Shown here piece after piece: positions 7,946 to 17,163 of a stretch of DNA of 64,000 bases; within the stretch, counting starts at the first letter, position 1, and each line of letters opens with the position of its first letter. The notes under the pieces are model-generated. The model saw only the letters and a program-made list of their open reading frames with translations. It had not been told where the DNA came from and did not search any database. Position numbers and translations under genes: made by a program. This stretch comes from Massiliimalia massiliensis. Its GTDB lineage: Bacteria > Bacillota > Clostridia > Oscillospirales > Ruminococcaceae. The stretch spans positions 620,001-684,000 of the forward strand of contig NZ_FUHT01000002.1 of assembly GCF_900155615.1 (NCBI RefSeq), given 5' to 3'.

Positions 7946-8944
7946 ATGAAGCGCGAACAGATATTTTGTCTAATTTTGGCGGTTATAGTTTCCGGCGCGT
8001 TTCTTGCTGCTGTCGGGTTGACCTTCCACTCTGATGCAACTACAATTATTTTAGGCGGCAACGTCAGCGCCACATTCCATCAGGATTCGCAGGATGACGC
8101 CCAAAGCTATCGTAATGGCGGCCAGAAAAACGGCAGCCGCTCCGGCGCTTCGAATCAATCCAACTCCAGCGCAAACTCGGATTCTGAAATCCCCCTTTCC
8201 GACATTGTCTCAGAGGAATTTTCTGAGCCACAGGAGCCGCCCGTCGAAAGCGGCCTGACTGAAGAATCGGATCCATCTGATTCTGCTCCAGTTTCCGACT
8301 TGCCGGATGATGATTTCTCAGAGGCAGAAGCGGTTCTCCGTTCCATTGAAAAGCGCTATTCCATTTCTGTCACCTTAAACACGCCGCTGCATCCTATTGA
8401 CTCCTCCAAGCTGTTTACCGATTCCGGCAAGGCATTACGGGTTGCGAACTTCCTTTCTGTTTCCTGCGGCTGTCTTGCAAACGAGCTCTCCGGTCTGCGC
8501 GACAACGGATACCAGATTAAGGTGCTCCTTTCTTCGGCTGCGGCTACCAGCATTTCCGTTTCCCTGAGTGGGAATACGATTTTGTATCAGGTTGACGCAA
8601 GCAGCGTTGATTGGACTTTTTCCTTCTGCTACGAGACGGTGAGTCTCATGGAATCCATGCTGATGCAGCAAGCGAATCAGTCTGCGCTTTATCAGGAGTT
8701 CACAAAGTATAACCCCAATAGTTTCTCCTACGGCACGCCGGATTTCTCCCTGATTCAGACCACTCCGGCAAATACCTATTTCTGGGATGTCGCCTGTCAA
8801 AAATCGGTCTCTGAGGATAGACTCCGCGTGTATACCTGCTTCATCAAGGGCTATGTCGGCAACCAGTATAAAACAACTGCCTGTCCAATGTTCTGCAAAT
8901 ACCAGGTGATGAAAACTCAGTTTGAAACCTATATCCTATCCTAA
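7946..8944 (+). CDS. Uncharacterised membrane-anchored or secreted protein
   Basis: 332 residues; no family recognised with confidence. The N-terminal hydrophobic segment (FCLILAVIVSGAFLAAVGLT) is a signal anchor or signal peptide. Residues about 45-125 are a low-complexity linker rich in Ser, Glu, Asp and Pro. A folded domain follows from about residue 130 (RYSISVTLN onward) with a CGC motif and paired Cys near the C-terminus, layout reminiscent of extracytoplasmic domains on a disordered stalk. The ATG at 7946 has AAGGAGGG upstream; an in-frame TTG precedes it directly. Downstream is only a malQ stub. Confidence 0.75.
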   Translation: MKREQIFCLILAVIVSGAFLAAVGLTFHSDATTIILGGNVSATFHQDSQDDAQSYRNGGQKNGSRSGASNQSNSSANSDSEIPLSDIVSEEFSEPQEPPVESGLTEESDPSDSAPVSDLPDDDFSEAEAVLRSIEKRYSISVTLNTPLHPIDSSKLFTDSGKALRVANFLSVSCGCLANELSGLRDNGYQIKVLLSSAAATSISVSLSGNTILYQVDASSVDWTFSFCYETVSLMESMLMQQANQSALYQEFTKYNPNSFSYGTPDFSLIQTTPANTYFWDVACQKSVSEDRLRVYTCFIKGYVGNQYKTTACPMFCKYQVMKTQFETYILS

Positions 8945-8965
8945 TTGAAAAAGGGTGAATTCTAT

Positions 8966-9208
8966 ATGAAAGGGAGCGGTGTTTTAACGCCCGTTTCCAG
9001 CCTCCCCTCCCGTTATGGCATCGGCACCTTTGACGACGGCGGAACCGGCACGTTCCGCGGGCTGTTTTCCTCACTGCTGGAAGGAGCAAGCTGGCGTAAG
9101 CCGTACCAGTACCATCTGCTCTATGATCTACCCGATTGCCTGGAGAAAACGTTCGCGGTAAACCGGGATATTGGGATCGTTTGTCATTCTCCCGGAAATG
9201 CCTGCTGA
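8966..9208 (+). pseudogene. malQ: 4-alpha-glucanotransferase (malQ) N-terminal remnant
   Basis: Begins MKGSGVLTPVSSLPSRYGIG, the family-77 amylomaltase N-terminus, then diverges after YGIGTF into out-of-frame or rearranged sequence and stops after about 80 codons; the intact enzyme is about 500 residues. No downstream glucanotransferase sequence is found before the terminator at 9312, so most of the gene is deleted. It starts 21 bases after the stop of the 7946 gene. Confidence 0.7.
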
Positions 9209-9311
9209 ATATTGCAAACGCGGGCAAGTTTTCTAGTGGCCGCACCATCCGGCCGTACGCCGGAAAAATCCGTAAGCTGTAACATGGAAAAAAGTATGCG
9301 AAGATAAATAA

Positions 9312-9346
9312 AAGCCCCTGCTTCGGAAATTCCGAAGCAGGGGCTT
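9312..9346 (-). terminator. Terminator of rny
   Basis: Perfect 16-bp stem (9312-9327 / 9331-9346) with 3-nt loop, followed on the minus strand by TTTATTTATC, 5 bases past the rny stop. Confidence 0.85.
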
Positions 9347-9351
9347 CTCTT

Positions 9352-10917
9352 TTACTTTGCAAAGTCAATTGTGCGGCTTTCCCGGATCAGGTTCACTTTA
9401 ATCTGCCCCGGATAATTCAGCTCGCTTTCAATCTTTTTCACAATATCGCGGGCAACCAAAACCATCTTGTCGTCCTTCACGACTTCCGGCTTGATCATTA
9501 CGCGGACTTCACGACCCGCCTGGATCGCAAAGGATTTTTCAACGCCATCAAAGGAATTGGCAATTTCTTCGAGTTTTTCCAGACGCTTAATAAAGCTTTC
9601 CAGATTCTCTCTTCTGGCCGCCGGACGCGCCGCTGAAATAGCGTCCGCCGCCTGTACCAGACATGCAATAACCGTTTTCGGTTCCACATCGTTGTGATGC
9701 GCTTCAATTGCATGAAGAACTGCCGGGCTTTCTTTAAATTTGCGGCATACGTCTACGCCGATCTGGACATGGGAGCCTTCAATCTCATGATTGAGCGCTT
9801 TCCCAATATCATGCAGCAGGCCTGCGCGCCGCGCAGTGGTAGCATCCACGCCCAGCTCCGAAGCCATAATGCCGGCAAGGTGCGCCACCTCAATCGAGTG
9901 GTCAAGCACATTCTGGCAGTAGCTGGTTCGGTAGGTGAGCCGTCCGAGGAGCTTGACGATCTCATAGTGAACGCCGTGGACGTTCGTCTCAAGGATCGCG
10001 CGTTCCCCTTCCGTTTTGATTTTATGTTCGATTTCACGGCGGGATTTTTCTACCGTTTCTTCGATCCGGGATGGATGGATCCGTCCATCCGCAATCAATT
10101 TTTCCAGTGTCAGGCGGGCAAGTTCCCGTCTAACCGGGTCAAAACATGATAATGTTATCGCTTCAGGTGTATCATCAATGATCAGGTCAACGCCTGTCAA
10201 TGTCTCGATCGCACGAATGTTGCGGCCTTCCCGCCCGATGATACGGCCTTTCATTTCATCGTTCGGAAGAGCAACAACAGAAACTGTCGCCTCAGAAACC
10301 TGTTCTGCGGCCAGTCTGGAGATTGCAAGGGAAATCAATTCTTTTGCCTTGTCTTCGCATTCATTTTTAATCTGCTGCTCATACGCGGTTATTTTCTGCG
10401 CCTTTTCATATACTAAATCATCTTCCAAAGAAGATAAGAGCTGCGCCTTTGCCTCTTCTGCGGTTAATCCGGAAATTCGTTCCAGATTATCGATTTGGCT
10501 GCGTTTGATAATTTCCGCTTCTTCTAATTTTTGGTCAGCAAGCTTTAGCTTTTCACCGAGTTTTTCTTCTTTTTTCTCTAAGCTGTCCATCTTTTTATCG
10601 AGGGACTCTTCCTTTTGCATCATTCGCCGTTCTTGTCTGGATACTTCGCTTCGCCTGTCCTTGATATCACGGTCAGCCTCAGATCGAAGTTTGTGAATTT
10701 CGTCCTTTGCTTCCAACAGCGCCTCTTTTTTCCTGGTTGCGGCGTCCTTATCCGCATCTGCCAGGATTCGCTGTGCTTCCGCTTCCGCGCTTCCGATTTC
10801 CGCTTCCGCTATTTTTTTGCGGTGGGACACACCCAGCTTGAACGCAATTGCCGCGAACACGACGCCGGAAACAACGAATGACACCAGACATAACAGCACT
10901 ACTGTTACGGTTGTCAT
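9352..10917 (-). CDS. rny: Ribonuclease Y
   Basis: 521 residues, the usual length for RNase Y, the membrane-anchored endoribonuclease that starts mRNA decay in Firmicutes. N-terminal transmembrane helix ([20 protein letters not shown]), a long coiled coil to about residue 200 ([20 protein letters not shown]), a KH domain with [15 protein letters not shown], and an HD domain with [18 protein letters not shown] for metal-dependent cleavage. The end SRTIDFAK is the conserved C-terminus. Single-gene unit transcribed away from the rpmG operon; the 400-bp divergent spacer contains both promoters. Confidence 0.97.
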   Translation of the reverse strand: MTTVTVVLLCLVSFVVSGVVFAAIAFKLGVSHRKKIAEAEIGSAEAEAQRILADADKDAATRKKEALLEAKDEIHKLRSEADRDIKDRRSEVSRQERRMMQKEESLDKKMDSLEKKEEKLGEKLKLADQKLEEAEIIKRSQIDNLERISGLTAEEAKAQLLSSLEDDLVYEKAQKITAYEQQIKNECEDKAKELISLAISRLAAEQVSEATVSVVALPNDEMKGRIIGREGRNIRAIETLTGVDLIIDDTPEAITLSCFDPVRRELARLTLEKLIADGRIHPSRIEETVEKSRREIEHKIKTEGERAILETNVHGVHYEIVKLLGRLTYRTSYCQNVLDHSIEVAHLAGIMASELGVDATTARRAGLLHDIGKALNHEIEGSHVQIGVDVCRKFKESPAVLHAIEAHHNDVEPKTVIACLVQAADAISAARPAARRENLESFIKRLEKLEEIANSFDGVEKSFAIQAGREVRVMIKPEVVKDDKMVLVARDIVKKIESELNYPGQIKVNLIRESRTIDFAK

Positions 10918-11144
10918 AAAAGCATTTTCCTCCTATTTTCAATTTTCAAGATACCCTTTTTCATCCATCTATACGATTCGTAAATCTAAGCATAAAATAC
11001 ATTATCAATAATATTGTATATTTTTTATCTGTTGATGTCAAGAAAAACTTATACAAAATCTCATATTCCGCTTGCACAGCCGGTCGGTTGGTTGTATAAT
11101 TGTACAAAGCTGAGGAAACAGCCCGTTTTTATCGCAAATTCCGG

Positions 11145-11174
11145 TTGACAAGCCGTCCTCGTTTATGTTATGAT
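11145..11174 (+). promoter_or_regulatory. Promoter of rpmG-secE-nusG operon
   Basis: TTGACA (11145-11150), 18-bp spacer, TATGAT (11169-11174). The leader of about 140 bases to rpmG (11180-11323) contains a poly-T stretch and no structure I recognise. The rest of 10918-11144 is non-coding and must hold the leftward rny promoter, which I cannot fix. Confidence 0.75.
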
Positions 11175-11323
11175 TAGTATTACCTCAAAGAAGGTCTATT
11201 TTTTTGTGCGCATTTTTAAAAAGATACTGCGGTCAGTCGACAGGATGCGTCCAAAGCAGGCCGGAAACCATTAACAGTCCTTGAGGGAGGCAAAAAAAAT
11301 CCGATTTAGCAGGAGGTGCCGAT

Positions 11324-11473
11324 ATGAGGGTTAAAGTTACATTAGCTTGCACAGAATGCAAACAGCGTAATTACAACACAATGAAAAACAAGAAAAACGA
11401 TCCTGACAGGCTCGAAATGAACAAATATTGTCGTTTCTGCAGGAAACACACTGCTCATAGGGAAACCAAGTAG
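11324..11473 (+). CDS. rpmG: 50S ribosomal protein L33
   Basis: 49 residues starting [20 protein letters not shown], with CTEC and CRFC pairs that bind zinc, so the C+ (zinc-ribbon) form. The ATG at 11324 follows AGGAGGTGCCGAT. First gene of the rpmG-secE-nusG operon, the standard order in Firmicutes. Confidence 0.96.
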   Translation: MRVKVTLACTECKQRNYNTMKNKKNDPDRLEMNKYCRFCRKHTAHRETK

Positions 11474-11493
11474 TTTAGGAAGGTGGATGGAAA

Positions 11494-11733
11494 ATGGCAA
11501 AAGACGCAGCTGCTGTCAAAGCAAAGCCGAAGAAGGAAAAAAAATCCTCCGGCAAATTTTCCCGCTTCTTCAAAGACCTTAAGAGCGAAGTGAAAAAAGT
11601 CGTTTGGCCAAACAAAAAGCAGGTGAAGAACAACACCCTGGTTGTGTTAGGCTTTATGGCTGTAGCCGCAGTATTCCTCTGGATTATAGACGGAATCCTG
11701 GGACTGATTGTCCATCTGATTTTTGGTGCATAA
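11494..11733 (+). CDS. secE: Preprotein translocase subunit SecE
   Basis: 79 residues; single-span SecE as in other Gram-positives. The amphipathic motif FFKDLKSEVKKVVWPNKKQV precedes one transmembrane helix (VVLGFMAVAAVFLWIIDGIL). Lys-rich N-terminus. Start supported by AGGAAGGTGG upstream. Lies 20 bases after rpmG and 71 before nusG. Confidence 0.96.
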   Translation: MAKDAAAVKAKPKKEKKSSGKFSRFFKDLKSEVKKVVWPNKKQVKNNTLVVLGFMAVAAVFLWIIDGILGLIVHLIFGA

Positions 11734-11804
11734 TCGAAAGGCCGGACGTACAATCACATTTAATTTTACCCAAACAAATCTTTTCTTAAGAAGGGACGGA
11801 TACA

Positions 11805-12323
11805 ATGTCAGAAACTGCAAAATGGTATGTTGTGCACACTTATTCCGGTTATGAGAACAAGGTGGCGCAGAACATAGAAAAAGTTGTCGAGAACCGCAGT
11901 CTGCAGGATTTGATCTATGAAGTTAAGGTTCCGACCGAAAAGGTTGTGGAAGTAAAAGACAACAAAACGCGTGAAATTGAACGCAAAATTTTCCCGGGCT
12001 ATGTGCTCGTGAAAATGATCCTGACCGACGATTCCTGGTATGTTGTCCGCAACATCCGCGGCGTGACCGGCTTTGTCGGAACGTCAACCAAGCCGGTTCC
12101 TCTGACCGAGACGGAGGTAAAATCCCTCGGCGTTGAGACGGTTCAGGTGGAGGTCGACTACGCGGTGGGCGACAGCGTAAGCGTTGTTGCAGGCCCGTTG
12201 GAAGGCTTCGGCGGCATCATCAATGAAATCGACATTGAAAACAACCGCGTTGCGGTTACTGTTTCGATGTTCGGACGGGAAACCCCTGTCGATCTGGAAT
12301 TAAACCAGGTCAAAAAGGTGTAA
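11805..12323 (+). CDS. nusG: Transcription termination/antitermination protein NusG
   Basis: 172 residues. The NGN domain begins KWYVVHTYSGYENKVAQNIE, with FPGYVLVKM and VRNIRGVTGFVG; the C-terminal KOW domain has VVAGPLEGFGGIINEID. Binds RNA polymerase and couples elongation to translation. AAGAAGGGACGG ribosome site at the start. Confidence 0.97.
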   Translation: MSETAKWYVVHTYSGYENKVAQNIEKVVENRSLQDLIYEVKVPTEKVVEVKDNKTREIERKIFPGYVLVKMILTDDSWYVVRNIRGVTGFVGTSTKPVPLTETEVKSLGVETVQVEVDYAVGDSVSVVAGPLEGFGGIINEIDIENNRVAVTVSMFGRETPVDLELNQVKKV

Positions 12324-12425
12324 GGCGTTTTCATTTTATGGAATGATAGAATAAAACGCTTGTGGGAGGAGCAGAAATTTTAAGACTGTTCCGCCATTTA
12401 CCACGAAATTTTGGAGGTGCAAATT

Positions 12426-12851
12426 ATGGCTCAGAAAGTAGCAGGCTACATCAAGCTTCAGATTCCTGCCGGCAAAGCTACTCCGGCACCACCGGTTGGT
12501 CCTGCATTAGGTCAGCACGGTGTTAACATCATGGCATTTACAAAAGAATTTAATGAGCGCACGAAAAACGATATTGGATTGATCATTCCGGTAGTAATCA
12601 CAGTTTACGCAGACCGCTCCTTTACTTTTGTTACCAAAACCCCGCCGGCAGCCGTTTTGATTAAAAAGGCCTGCGGAATTGAAAGCGGTTCGGGTGTGCC
12701 GAACAAAACAAAAGTTGCAAAGATTACCAGGGAGCAGGTACAAAAAATCGCGGAAACCAAGATGCCTGACTTAAATGCTGCTAACATCGAAACTGCAATG
12801 AGCATGATCGCTGGTACAGCCCGGTCCATGGGTATCGAAGTAGTCGATTAA
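12426..12851 (+). CDS. rplK: 50S ribosomal protein L11
   Basis: 141 residues, exact family length when started at the ATG 12426 (GGAGGTGCAAATT upstream); an in-frame ATG 15 bases earlier lies inside this ribosome site and is rejected. Hallmarks [37 protein letters not shown] and the C-terminal rRNA-binding [12 protein letters not shown]. Cotranscribed with rplA. Confidence 0.97.
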   Translation: MAQKVAGYIKLQIPAGKATPAPPVGPALGQHGVNIMAFTKEFNERTKNDIGLIIPVVITVYADRSFTFVTKTPPAAVLIKKACGIESGSGVPNKTKVAKITREQVQKIAETKMPDLNAANIETAMSMIAGTARSMGIEVVD

Positions 12852-12906
12852 TTACCCTGGTGGGAGGAAAAATCCGCTATATACCACTTTTAGGGAGGAA
12901 ATGTGA

Positions 12907-13602
12907 ATGAAACACGGTAAAAAGTATACAGATAGTGCAAAGACGATCGAGCGCGCAAAGCTGTACGATGTAAAAGAAGCATTGGAACTGGCGGTCGGCG
13001 CGGCAAAAGCAAAATTTGACGAAACGATCGAACTGCACATTCGTTTGGGCGTTGACTCTCGTCACGCTGATCAGCAGGTCCGCGGCGCAGTTGTTCTGCC
13101 AAACGGAACTGGTAAAAATGTAAGAGTTCTGGCAATCTGCAAAGGCGACAATGTGGATAAAGCGCTGGAAGCCGGTGCAGACTATGCTGGTTCTGATGAA
13201 TACATTCAGAAAATCCAGGGCGAGGGCTGGATGGATTTCGACGTTGTAATCGCTACCCCGGATATGATGGGTATGGTCGGCCGTCTCGGTAAAGTATTAG
13301 GCCCGCGCGGCTTGATGCCTTCTCCAAAAGCCGGCACCGTTACTCCGGACGTTGCGAAAGCAGTATCCGAAGCAAAGGCCGGTAAAATCGAATACCGTCT
13401 GGATAAAACCAACATCATCCACTGCCCAATCGGAAAAGCTTCCTTCGGCGCTGATAAGCTCGAGGAAAACATGGAAGCGCTCATGGGCGCGGTTGTAAAA
13501 GCAAAACCAGCCGCCGCAAAAGGGCAGTACCTGAAGTCCTGTGTTGTGACCTCTACTATGGGGCCTGGCGTAAAGGTAAATACCGGTAAATACGGTGTTT
13601 AA
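12907..13602 (+). CDS. rplA: 50S ribosomal protein L1
   Basis: 231 residues; forms the L1 stalk and often binds its own mRNA. Begins [20 protein letters not shown]; motifs [39 protein letters not shown] and the C-terminal [34 protein letters not shown] ribosome site. 55 bases after rplK. Confidence 0.97.
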   Translation: MKHGKKYTDSAKTIERAKLYDVKEALELAVGAAKAKFDETIELHIRLGVDSRHADQQVRGAVVLPNGTGKNVRVLAICKGDNVDKALEAGADYAGSDEYIQKIQGEGWMDFDVVIATPDMMGMVGRLGKVLGPRGLMPSPKAGTVTPDVAKAVSEAKAGKIEYRLDKTNIIHCPIGKASFGADKLEENMEALMGAVVKAKPAAAKGQYLKSCVVTSTMGPGVKVNTGKYGV

Positions 13603-13610
13603 TTCGGGGC

Positions 13611-13639
13611 TTGACAGAATAGAGAAAATCCCGTATAAT
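13611..13639 (+). promoter_or_regulatory. Promoter of rplJ-rplL operon
   Basis: TTGACA (13611-13616), 17-bp spacer, TATAAT (13634-13639), a full consensus promoter right after the rplA stop. Confidence 0.9.
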
Positions 13640-13645
13640 ATGTAA

Positions 13646-13820
13646 AGCTGTTATTTTTCTATAGACCACAGGTTCAAAACGCGTTGTTTTGTATAATTGC
13701 CGTTCGGCTGCCTGTCGAGGAGGAATAAAAGGCGGATCATTAAAAAATAAGGCGGCAATGCCTTATGGTTTTGATATCAGTCCTTCCCTTCTCTTATAGA
13801 AGCGGAAGGATTTTTTATTC
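13646..13820 (+). promoter_or_regulatory. L10 leader (r-protein autoregulation) with attenuator hairpin
   Basis: Non-coding 5' leader of rplJ-rplL. It contains paired segments GCCGTTCGGC and GGCGGCAATGCC typical of the L10(L12)4 binding region. It ends in a terminator-like hairpin (13781-13813: TCCTTCCCTTCT paired with AGAAGCGGAAGGA) followed by six T residues. Position between promoter and rplJ fits the Firmicutes L10 leader, in which L10 binding favours termination. Confidence 0.75.
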
Positions 13821-13880
13821 ATAAAAATCGATCGCCCGAAAAACGAAAAATGCAGTAATTTATTGTGGAGGTGAAACGAT

Positions 13881-14381
13881 TTGCCAAGTGAAAAAGTTTT
13901 AAGCCAGAAACAGCAGTATGTTGCCGAGTTGGCTGAACAGCTTAAAAATTCCTGTGCCGGTGTTGTCATCGACTATAAGGGAATCACCGTTGCAGAGGAT
14001 ACTGCGTTCCGTAAGGAGCTCAGGGAAGCAGGCGTTAATTACGCTGTCGTAAAAAACACTATGCTGAAATTTGCTGCAAAGGAAGCTGGATTGGATGGCC
14101 TGTGTGATGTCCTGGAAGGGACTACCGCTCTGGCTACCCATGCAGAGGACCCGATTGCCGCTGCGAAGATTATCGGTAAATATGCTGATAAGCTGAAAGA
14201 CAAAATCACAATTAAAATTGGTTACATGGATGGCGAAGTGATGGACGCAGCCAAGGTTGTCGCTCTCGGAAAGCTCCCGTCCAAGGAACAGTTGGTTGGC
14301 CAGTTGGTCAGCGTGTTGGTTGCTCCGATGCGCGGTTTGGCCGTTGCGCTTAATGCAATCGCAGAAAAAGAAAACGCATAA
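13881..14381 (+). CDS. rplJ: 50S ribosomal protein L10
   Basis: 166 residues from a TTG start at 13881 with GTGGAGGTG upstream (MPSEKVLSQKQQYVAELAEQ). Motifs GVVIDYKGITVAEDTAFRKE and YAVVKNTMLKFAA are conserved; the C-terminal helix holds L7/L12 dimers. Expression controlled by the leader at 13646-13820. Confidence 0.97.
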   Translation: MPSEKVLSQKQQYVAELAEQLKNSCAGVVIDYKGITVAEDTAFRKELREAGVNYAVVKNTMLKFAAKEAGLDGLCDVLEGTTALATHAEDPIAAAKIIGKYADKLKDKITIKIGYMDGEVMDAAKVVALGKLPSKEQLVGQLVSVLVAPMRGLAVALNAIAEKENA

Positions 14382-14430
14382 TGAATTCTGGGTAATAAAA
14401 ACCCAAATATAATTTAGGAGGATTATTATC

Positions 14431-14802
14431 ATGGCTGATATCGCAAAATTTATTGAAGATATTAAAGCATTATCTGTATTAGAGTTAAACGAACTCGTAA
14501 AAGCAATCGAAGAAGAATTTGGTGTTTCCGCTGCTGCTCCGGTAATGATGGCTGGTGCTGTTGATGGCGGCGCTGCTGCTGCTGAAGAAAAAACTGATTT
14601 CGACGTGATCCTGGCTTCCGCCGGCAGCAACAAAATTGCTGTTATCAAGGCTGTCAGAGAGATCACTGGTCTGGGCCTGAAAGAAGCAAAAGAGCTGGTT
14701 GACAACGCTCCGAAACCGGTAAAAGAAGGCGTATCCAAGGACGCTGCTGAAGAAATGAAGACTAAACTGACTGAAGCTGGCGCTGAAGTAGAATTGAAGT
14801 AA
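14431..14802 (+). CDS. rplL: 50S ribosomal protein L7/L12
   Basis: 123 residues. N-terminal dimerisation segment ([20 protein letters not shown]), Ala/Gly-rich hinge around residues 35-52, and C-terminal factor-binding domain with [20 protein letters not shown]. Followed directly by a strong terminator; rpoB does not follow. Confidence 0.97.
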   Translation: MADIAKFIEDIKALSVLELNELVKAIEEEFGVSAAAPVMMAGAVDGGAAAAEEKTDFDVILASAGSNKIAVIKAVREITGLGLKEAKELVDNAPKPVKEGVSKDAAEEMKTKLTEAGAEVELK

Positions 14803-14815
14803 GTTTTCATAAAGC

Positions 14816-14846
14816 AAAAAAGGAACTGTTTGACAGTTCCTTTTTT
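14816..14846 (+). terminator. Terminator after rplL
   Basis: Stem AAAAAAGGAACTG / CAGTTCCTTTTTT with a 5-nt loop and a long T-run ending at about 14855. Confidence 0.92.
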
Positions 14847-14945
14847 ATTTTTCCCTTAAATTTTACTTTAGAAAGGCTGTCTTATATTGACATCACGACG
14901 ATAATTCGGTATCATTAAATTAACAAAATAAATGTTGGTGTACAA

Positions 14946-15356
14946 ATGAAAAAGCTTGTCAAAATAATAGGGGTCTTAGCATTGGCAGTCCTCCTGGTTT
15001 TTGTCCTGGATATTGGGTGCATGTTCCGCTCCCTGACCGGGTTTCCCTGCCTGGGCTGCGGGACTACCCGCGCCTGCCTTGCATTTTTGCAGGGACACGT
15101 GGTGGACGCTTTCTATTACCACCCGCTTTTCTGGCTCTCTGTCATTTTGATCATCGTCACGCTGTTCCGGGGCGGAACCGTTTTCCGCTCTGAAAAGGCA
15201 AACCGTTGGTTCTGGATTACTATTTTTTTAATGTATCTGACGGTTTATATTGTCAGGATGGTTTTACTGTTCCCGGATGTCCCGCCGATGGATTACAATT
15301 ATGGGGCGCCGCTTTACCGGGTGTATCAATGGCTGGCCAGTTTGTTCGCTAACTAA
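14946..15356 (+). CDS. DUF2752 membrane protein
   Basis: 136 residues with about four hydrophobic segments. The family hallmark is FPCLGCGTTRACLAFLQGHV at residues 34-53 followed by AFYYHPLFW. Function of DUF2752 is unknown; the CxxCG motif suggests metal binding or disulfide chemistry. Start supported only weakly (no clear AGGAGG). Paired with the DUF4234-like gene 15 bases downstream. Confidence 0.85.
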   Translation: MKKLVKIIGVLALAVLLVFVLDIGCMFRSLTGFPCLGCGTTRACLAFLQGHVVDAFYYHPLFWLSVILIIVTLFRGGTVFRSEKANRWFWITIFLMYLTVYIVRMVLLFPDVPPMDYNYGAPLYRVYQWLASLFAN

Positions 15357-15371
15357 GAGGAGAGATTTTAA

Positions 15372-15791
15372 ATGATTCAGCGCAGAGAATTCTGGATGAT
15401 CCTGTTATTATCAATTGTCACTTGTGGGATCTATACCTACTACTATCTGTATCAAATCACCAAGGATTTGAACACGATGGCAGGAAACGACGGCAAGACA
15501 GTCGACCCGACCATTGTCGTTGTTTTAAGCATTGTCACCTGCGGAATTTATACTGTCTGGTGGTATTATCAGATGGGGAACCGGATTCAGCAAATGGGAA
15601 TGTCAAACAATATCCCGGTAGAAGAAAACGGAACTACATATCTGATGTGGTATTTAATCGGCTATTTAGTCTGTGGTTTAGGCTCCTATGTCGCGATGTA
15701 TTTGTTTATTAAAAACTTTAATAACATCGCCTTCGCCTATAATTCCCATATCTCTAACGGCAATCCTTATCAGCAGAACCCTAGTATGTAA
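15372..15791 (+). CDS. DUF4234-like membrane protein
   Basis: 139 residues. Two internal repeats, each with LSIVTCGIYTYYYLYQ or LSIVTCGIYTVWWYYQ, at residues 13-30 and 56-73, then two more hydrophobic segments. This repeat is typical of DUF4234, function unknown. Preceded by AGAGGAGAGA and read with the DUF2752 gene upstream. Confidence 0.85.
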   Translation: MIQRREFWMILLLSIVTCGIYTYYYLYQITKDLNTMAGNDGKTVDPTIVVVLSIVTCGIYTVWWYYQMGNRIQQMGMSNNIPVEENGTTYLMWYLIGYLVCGLGSYVAMYLFIKNFNNIAFAYNSHISNGNPYQQNPSM

Positions 15792-15809
15792 TCATTTTAA
15801 AAAGCTTAA

Positions 15810-15842
15810 CAAGCGCTGGGCAGATTTTTTGCCCAGCGCTTG
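15810..15842. terminator. Terminator between convergent genes
   Basis: Perfect 13-bp stem CAAGCGCTGGGCA / TGCCCAGCGCTTG with 7-nt loop, then TTTTTGTCTTTT on the plus strand. Serves the DUF4234 gene and possibly the convergent VOC gene. Confidence 0.9.
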
Positions 15843-15865
15843 TTTTTGTCTTTTCCCGCTCATTT

Positions 15866-16333
15866 CTAAAGCCTTTTTGCGCAGCGGCTTACAAACGTGA
15901 CCGGATGCTGGATCATCTCGGCGGTTTCCTCCACCGAATACCCTTCCTTCAGATATCGTTTGGCAATCGCTTCCATCGATTCTCCAATCTCAATCATATG
16001 CCCATCCGGATCGTAAACCCTTACTACCCGTTGCTTCCATTCATATTGTTTCGGGGAATGGACGCGTTCTATCTCCGGATGCTGTCCCAGCTTCTCCATA
16101 AACGCCTCAAAATCCTCCACCTCATAGTAGAGCTCCATGTTGTTGGATTTCTCTGCCACCGATTGCTCGGGTATGCCAACCAACCATGCAAAATCTTCTT
16201 GGAGCGCCAACCCGCCGCTCAGTGTGACATTCTTCCCTAAATCCATAATGACCTTCTGGTCAAAAAGCTCACGATAAAAAGCTGTTGACCGTTTTATATC
16301 CCGCACTGCCAGCACCGGCATCTTTAATTTCAT
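15866..16333 (-). CDS. VOC-family (glyoxalase-like) protein with helical tail
   Basis: 155 residues. The N-terminal VOC fold covers about residues 1-117, with LAVRDIKRSTAFYRELFDQK and the C-terminal motif VRVYDPDGHMIEIGESMEAI, whose His and Glu are candidate metal ligands. Residues about 120-155 add an alpha-helical tail (KRYLKEGYSVEETAEMIQHP) seen in a subset of the family. Substrate unknown. Single gene between two terminators. Confidence 0.85.
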   Translation of the reverse strand: MKLKMPVLAVRDIKRSTAFYRELFDQKVIMDLGKNVTLSGGLALQEDFAWLVGIPEQSVAEKSNNMELYYEVEDFEAFMEKLGQHPEIERVHSPKQYEWKQRVVRVYDPDGHMIEIGESMEAIAKRYLKEGYSVEETAEMIQHPVTFVSRCAKRL

Positions 16334-16387
16334 AACATGATCCTTTCTTTTTGCAAGGGCTGATAGTCTGTTTCAGGTTGCCATATT

Positions 16388-16415
16388 GAAAAAGGTGGGA
16401 TAACCCGCCTTTTTC
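16388..16415 (-). terminator. Terminator after the ThuA-like gene
   Basis: Stem GAAAAAGGTGGG / CCCGCCTTTTTC (one G-T mismatch) with 4-nt loop at the stop of the leftward ThuA gene. Confidence 0.7.
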
Positions 16416-17158
16416 TACTTTTCCTGTTTCCTCTGTTCTTCCAGAGTAACCTCTACATGCGGGGAACCCAAGGTCGTGCGCTGTTTTGGGTTATACAGCC
16501 ACCGCACACCATTCTGGATAATCCGCCGGATTGCCGGATTATGGTAGGAAGAATTGGTTTCATGGCCCGGCTGGAAATAAAATATCTTTCCATAGCCGCG
16601 TGTCCAGGTGCAGCCAGACCGGAACACATTGCCACTGTCAAACCACGCGACAAAAATCAGTTCATCCGTCTCAGCGATATCAAAGGGCTCCGAGTACATC
16701 TCGTCAATTCCAACCTCAATGCAGTCCGGAACGCCCTGGGCAATCGGATGGCCTGGTTTTACGCAAAACAGACGCTCATAGCAGTCATCTCTCCAGGCTA
16801 AGTCGCAGGTTGTCCCCAACAACGCCTTGAGAGGCTTGCAGTAATGGGAGGAATGAAGCGGCAGGAATCCCATCCCCTTTAACACATGCTCTTGGATTTT
16901 CTGCACCAGCTCGTCCGGAACCTGATCATGCTGTTTGTGGGACCACCATACCAATACGTCCGTCTGCTCCAGCACCTCATCGCTCAATCCGCAGTCCGGC
17001 TGATCCAGGGTAGCGGTGCGCACCTCCACCCCGTCCATTTCCTCTATGATTTCTTTCAGTGTATTATGGATTCCGTCTGGGTGGACAGCAAGCACCTCCT
17101 TTACGCCATTACGCTCATCATAGTTCTCATTCCAAATTGTTACCCGAATCATCTTCAT
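16415..17158 (-). CDS. ThuA domain-containing protein
   Basis: 247 residues; ThuA/GATase-like fold linked to trehalose or other sugar use. Motifs VTIWNENYDERNGVKEVLAV, DVLVWWSHKQHDQVPDELVQ, a short GMGFLPLHSSHYCKPLKALL and the C-terminal GKIFYFQPGHETNSSYHNPA. Enzymatic role not settled for the family. It starts 5 bases after the stop of the PfkB kinase gene, so it is the last gene of a pfk-pfkB-thuA unit. Confidence 0.88.
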   Translation of the reverse strand: MKMIRVTIWNENYDERNGVKEVLAVHPDGIHNTLKEIIEEMDGVEVRTATLDQPDCGLSDEVLEQTDVLVWWSHKQHDQVPDELVQKIQEHVLKGMGFLPLHSSHYCKPLKALLGTTCDLAWRDDCYERLFCVKPGHPIAQGVPDCIEVGIDEMYSEPFDIAETDELIFVAWFDSGNVFRSGCTWTRGYGKIFYFQPGHETNSSYHNPAIRRIIQNGVRWLYNPKQRTTLGSPHVEVTLEEQRKQEK

Positions 17159-17163
17159 TGCTC

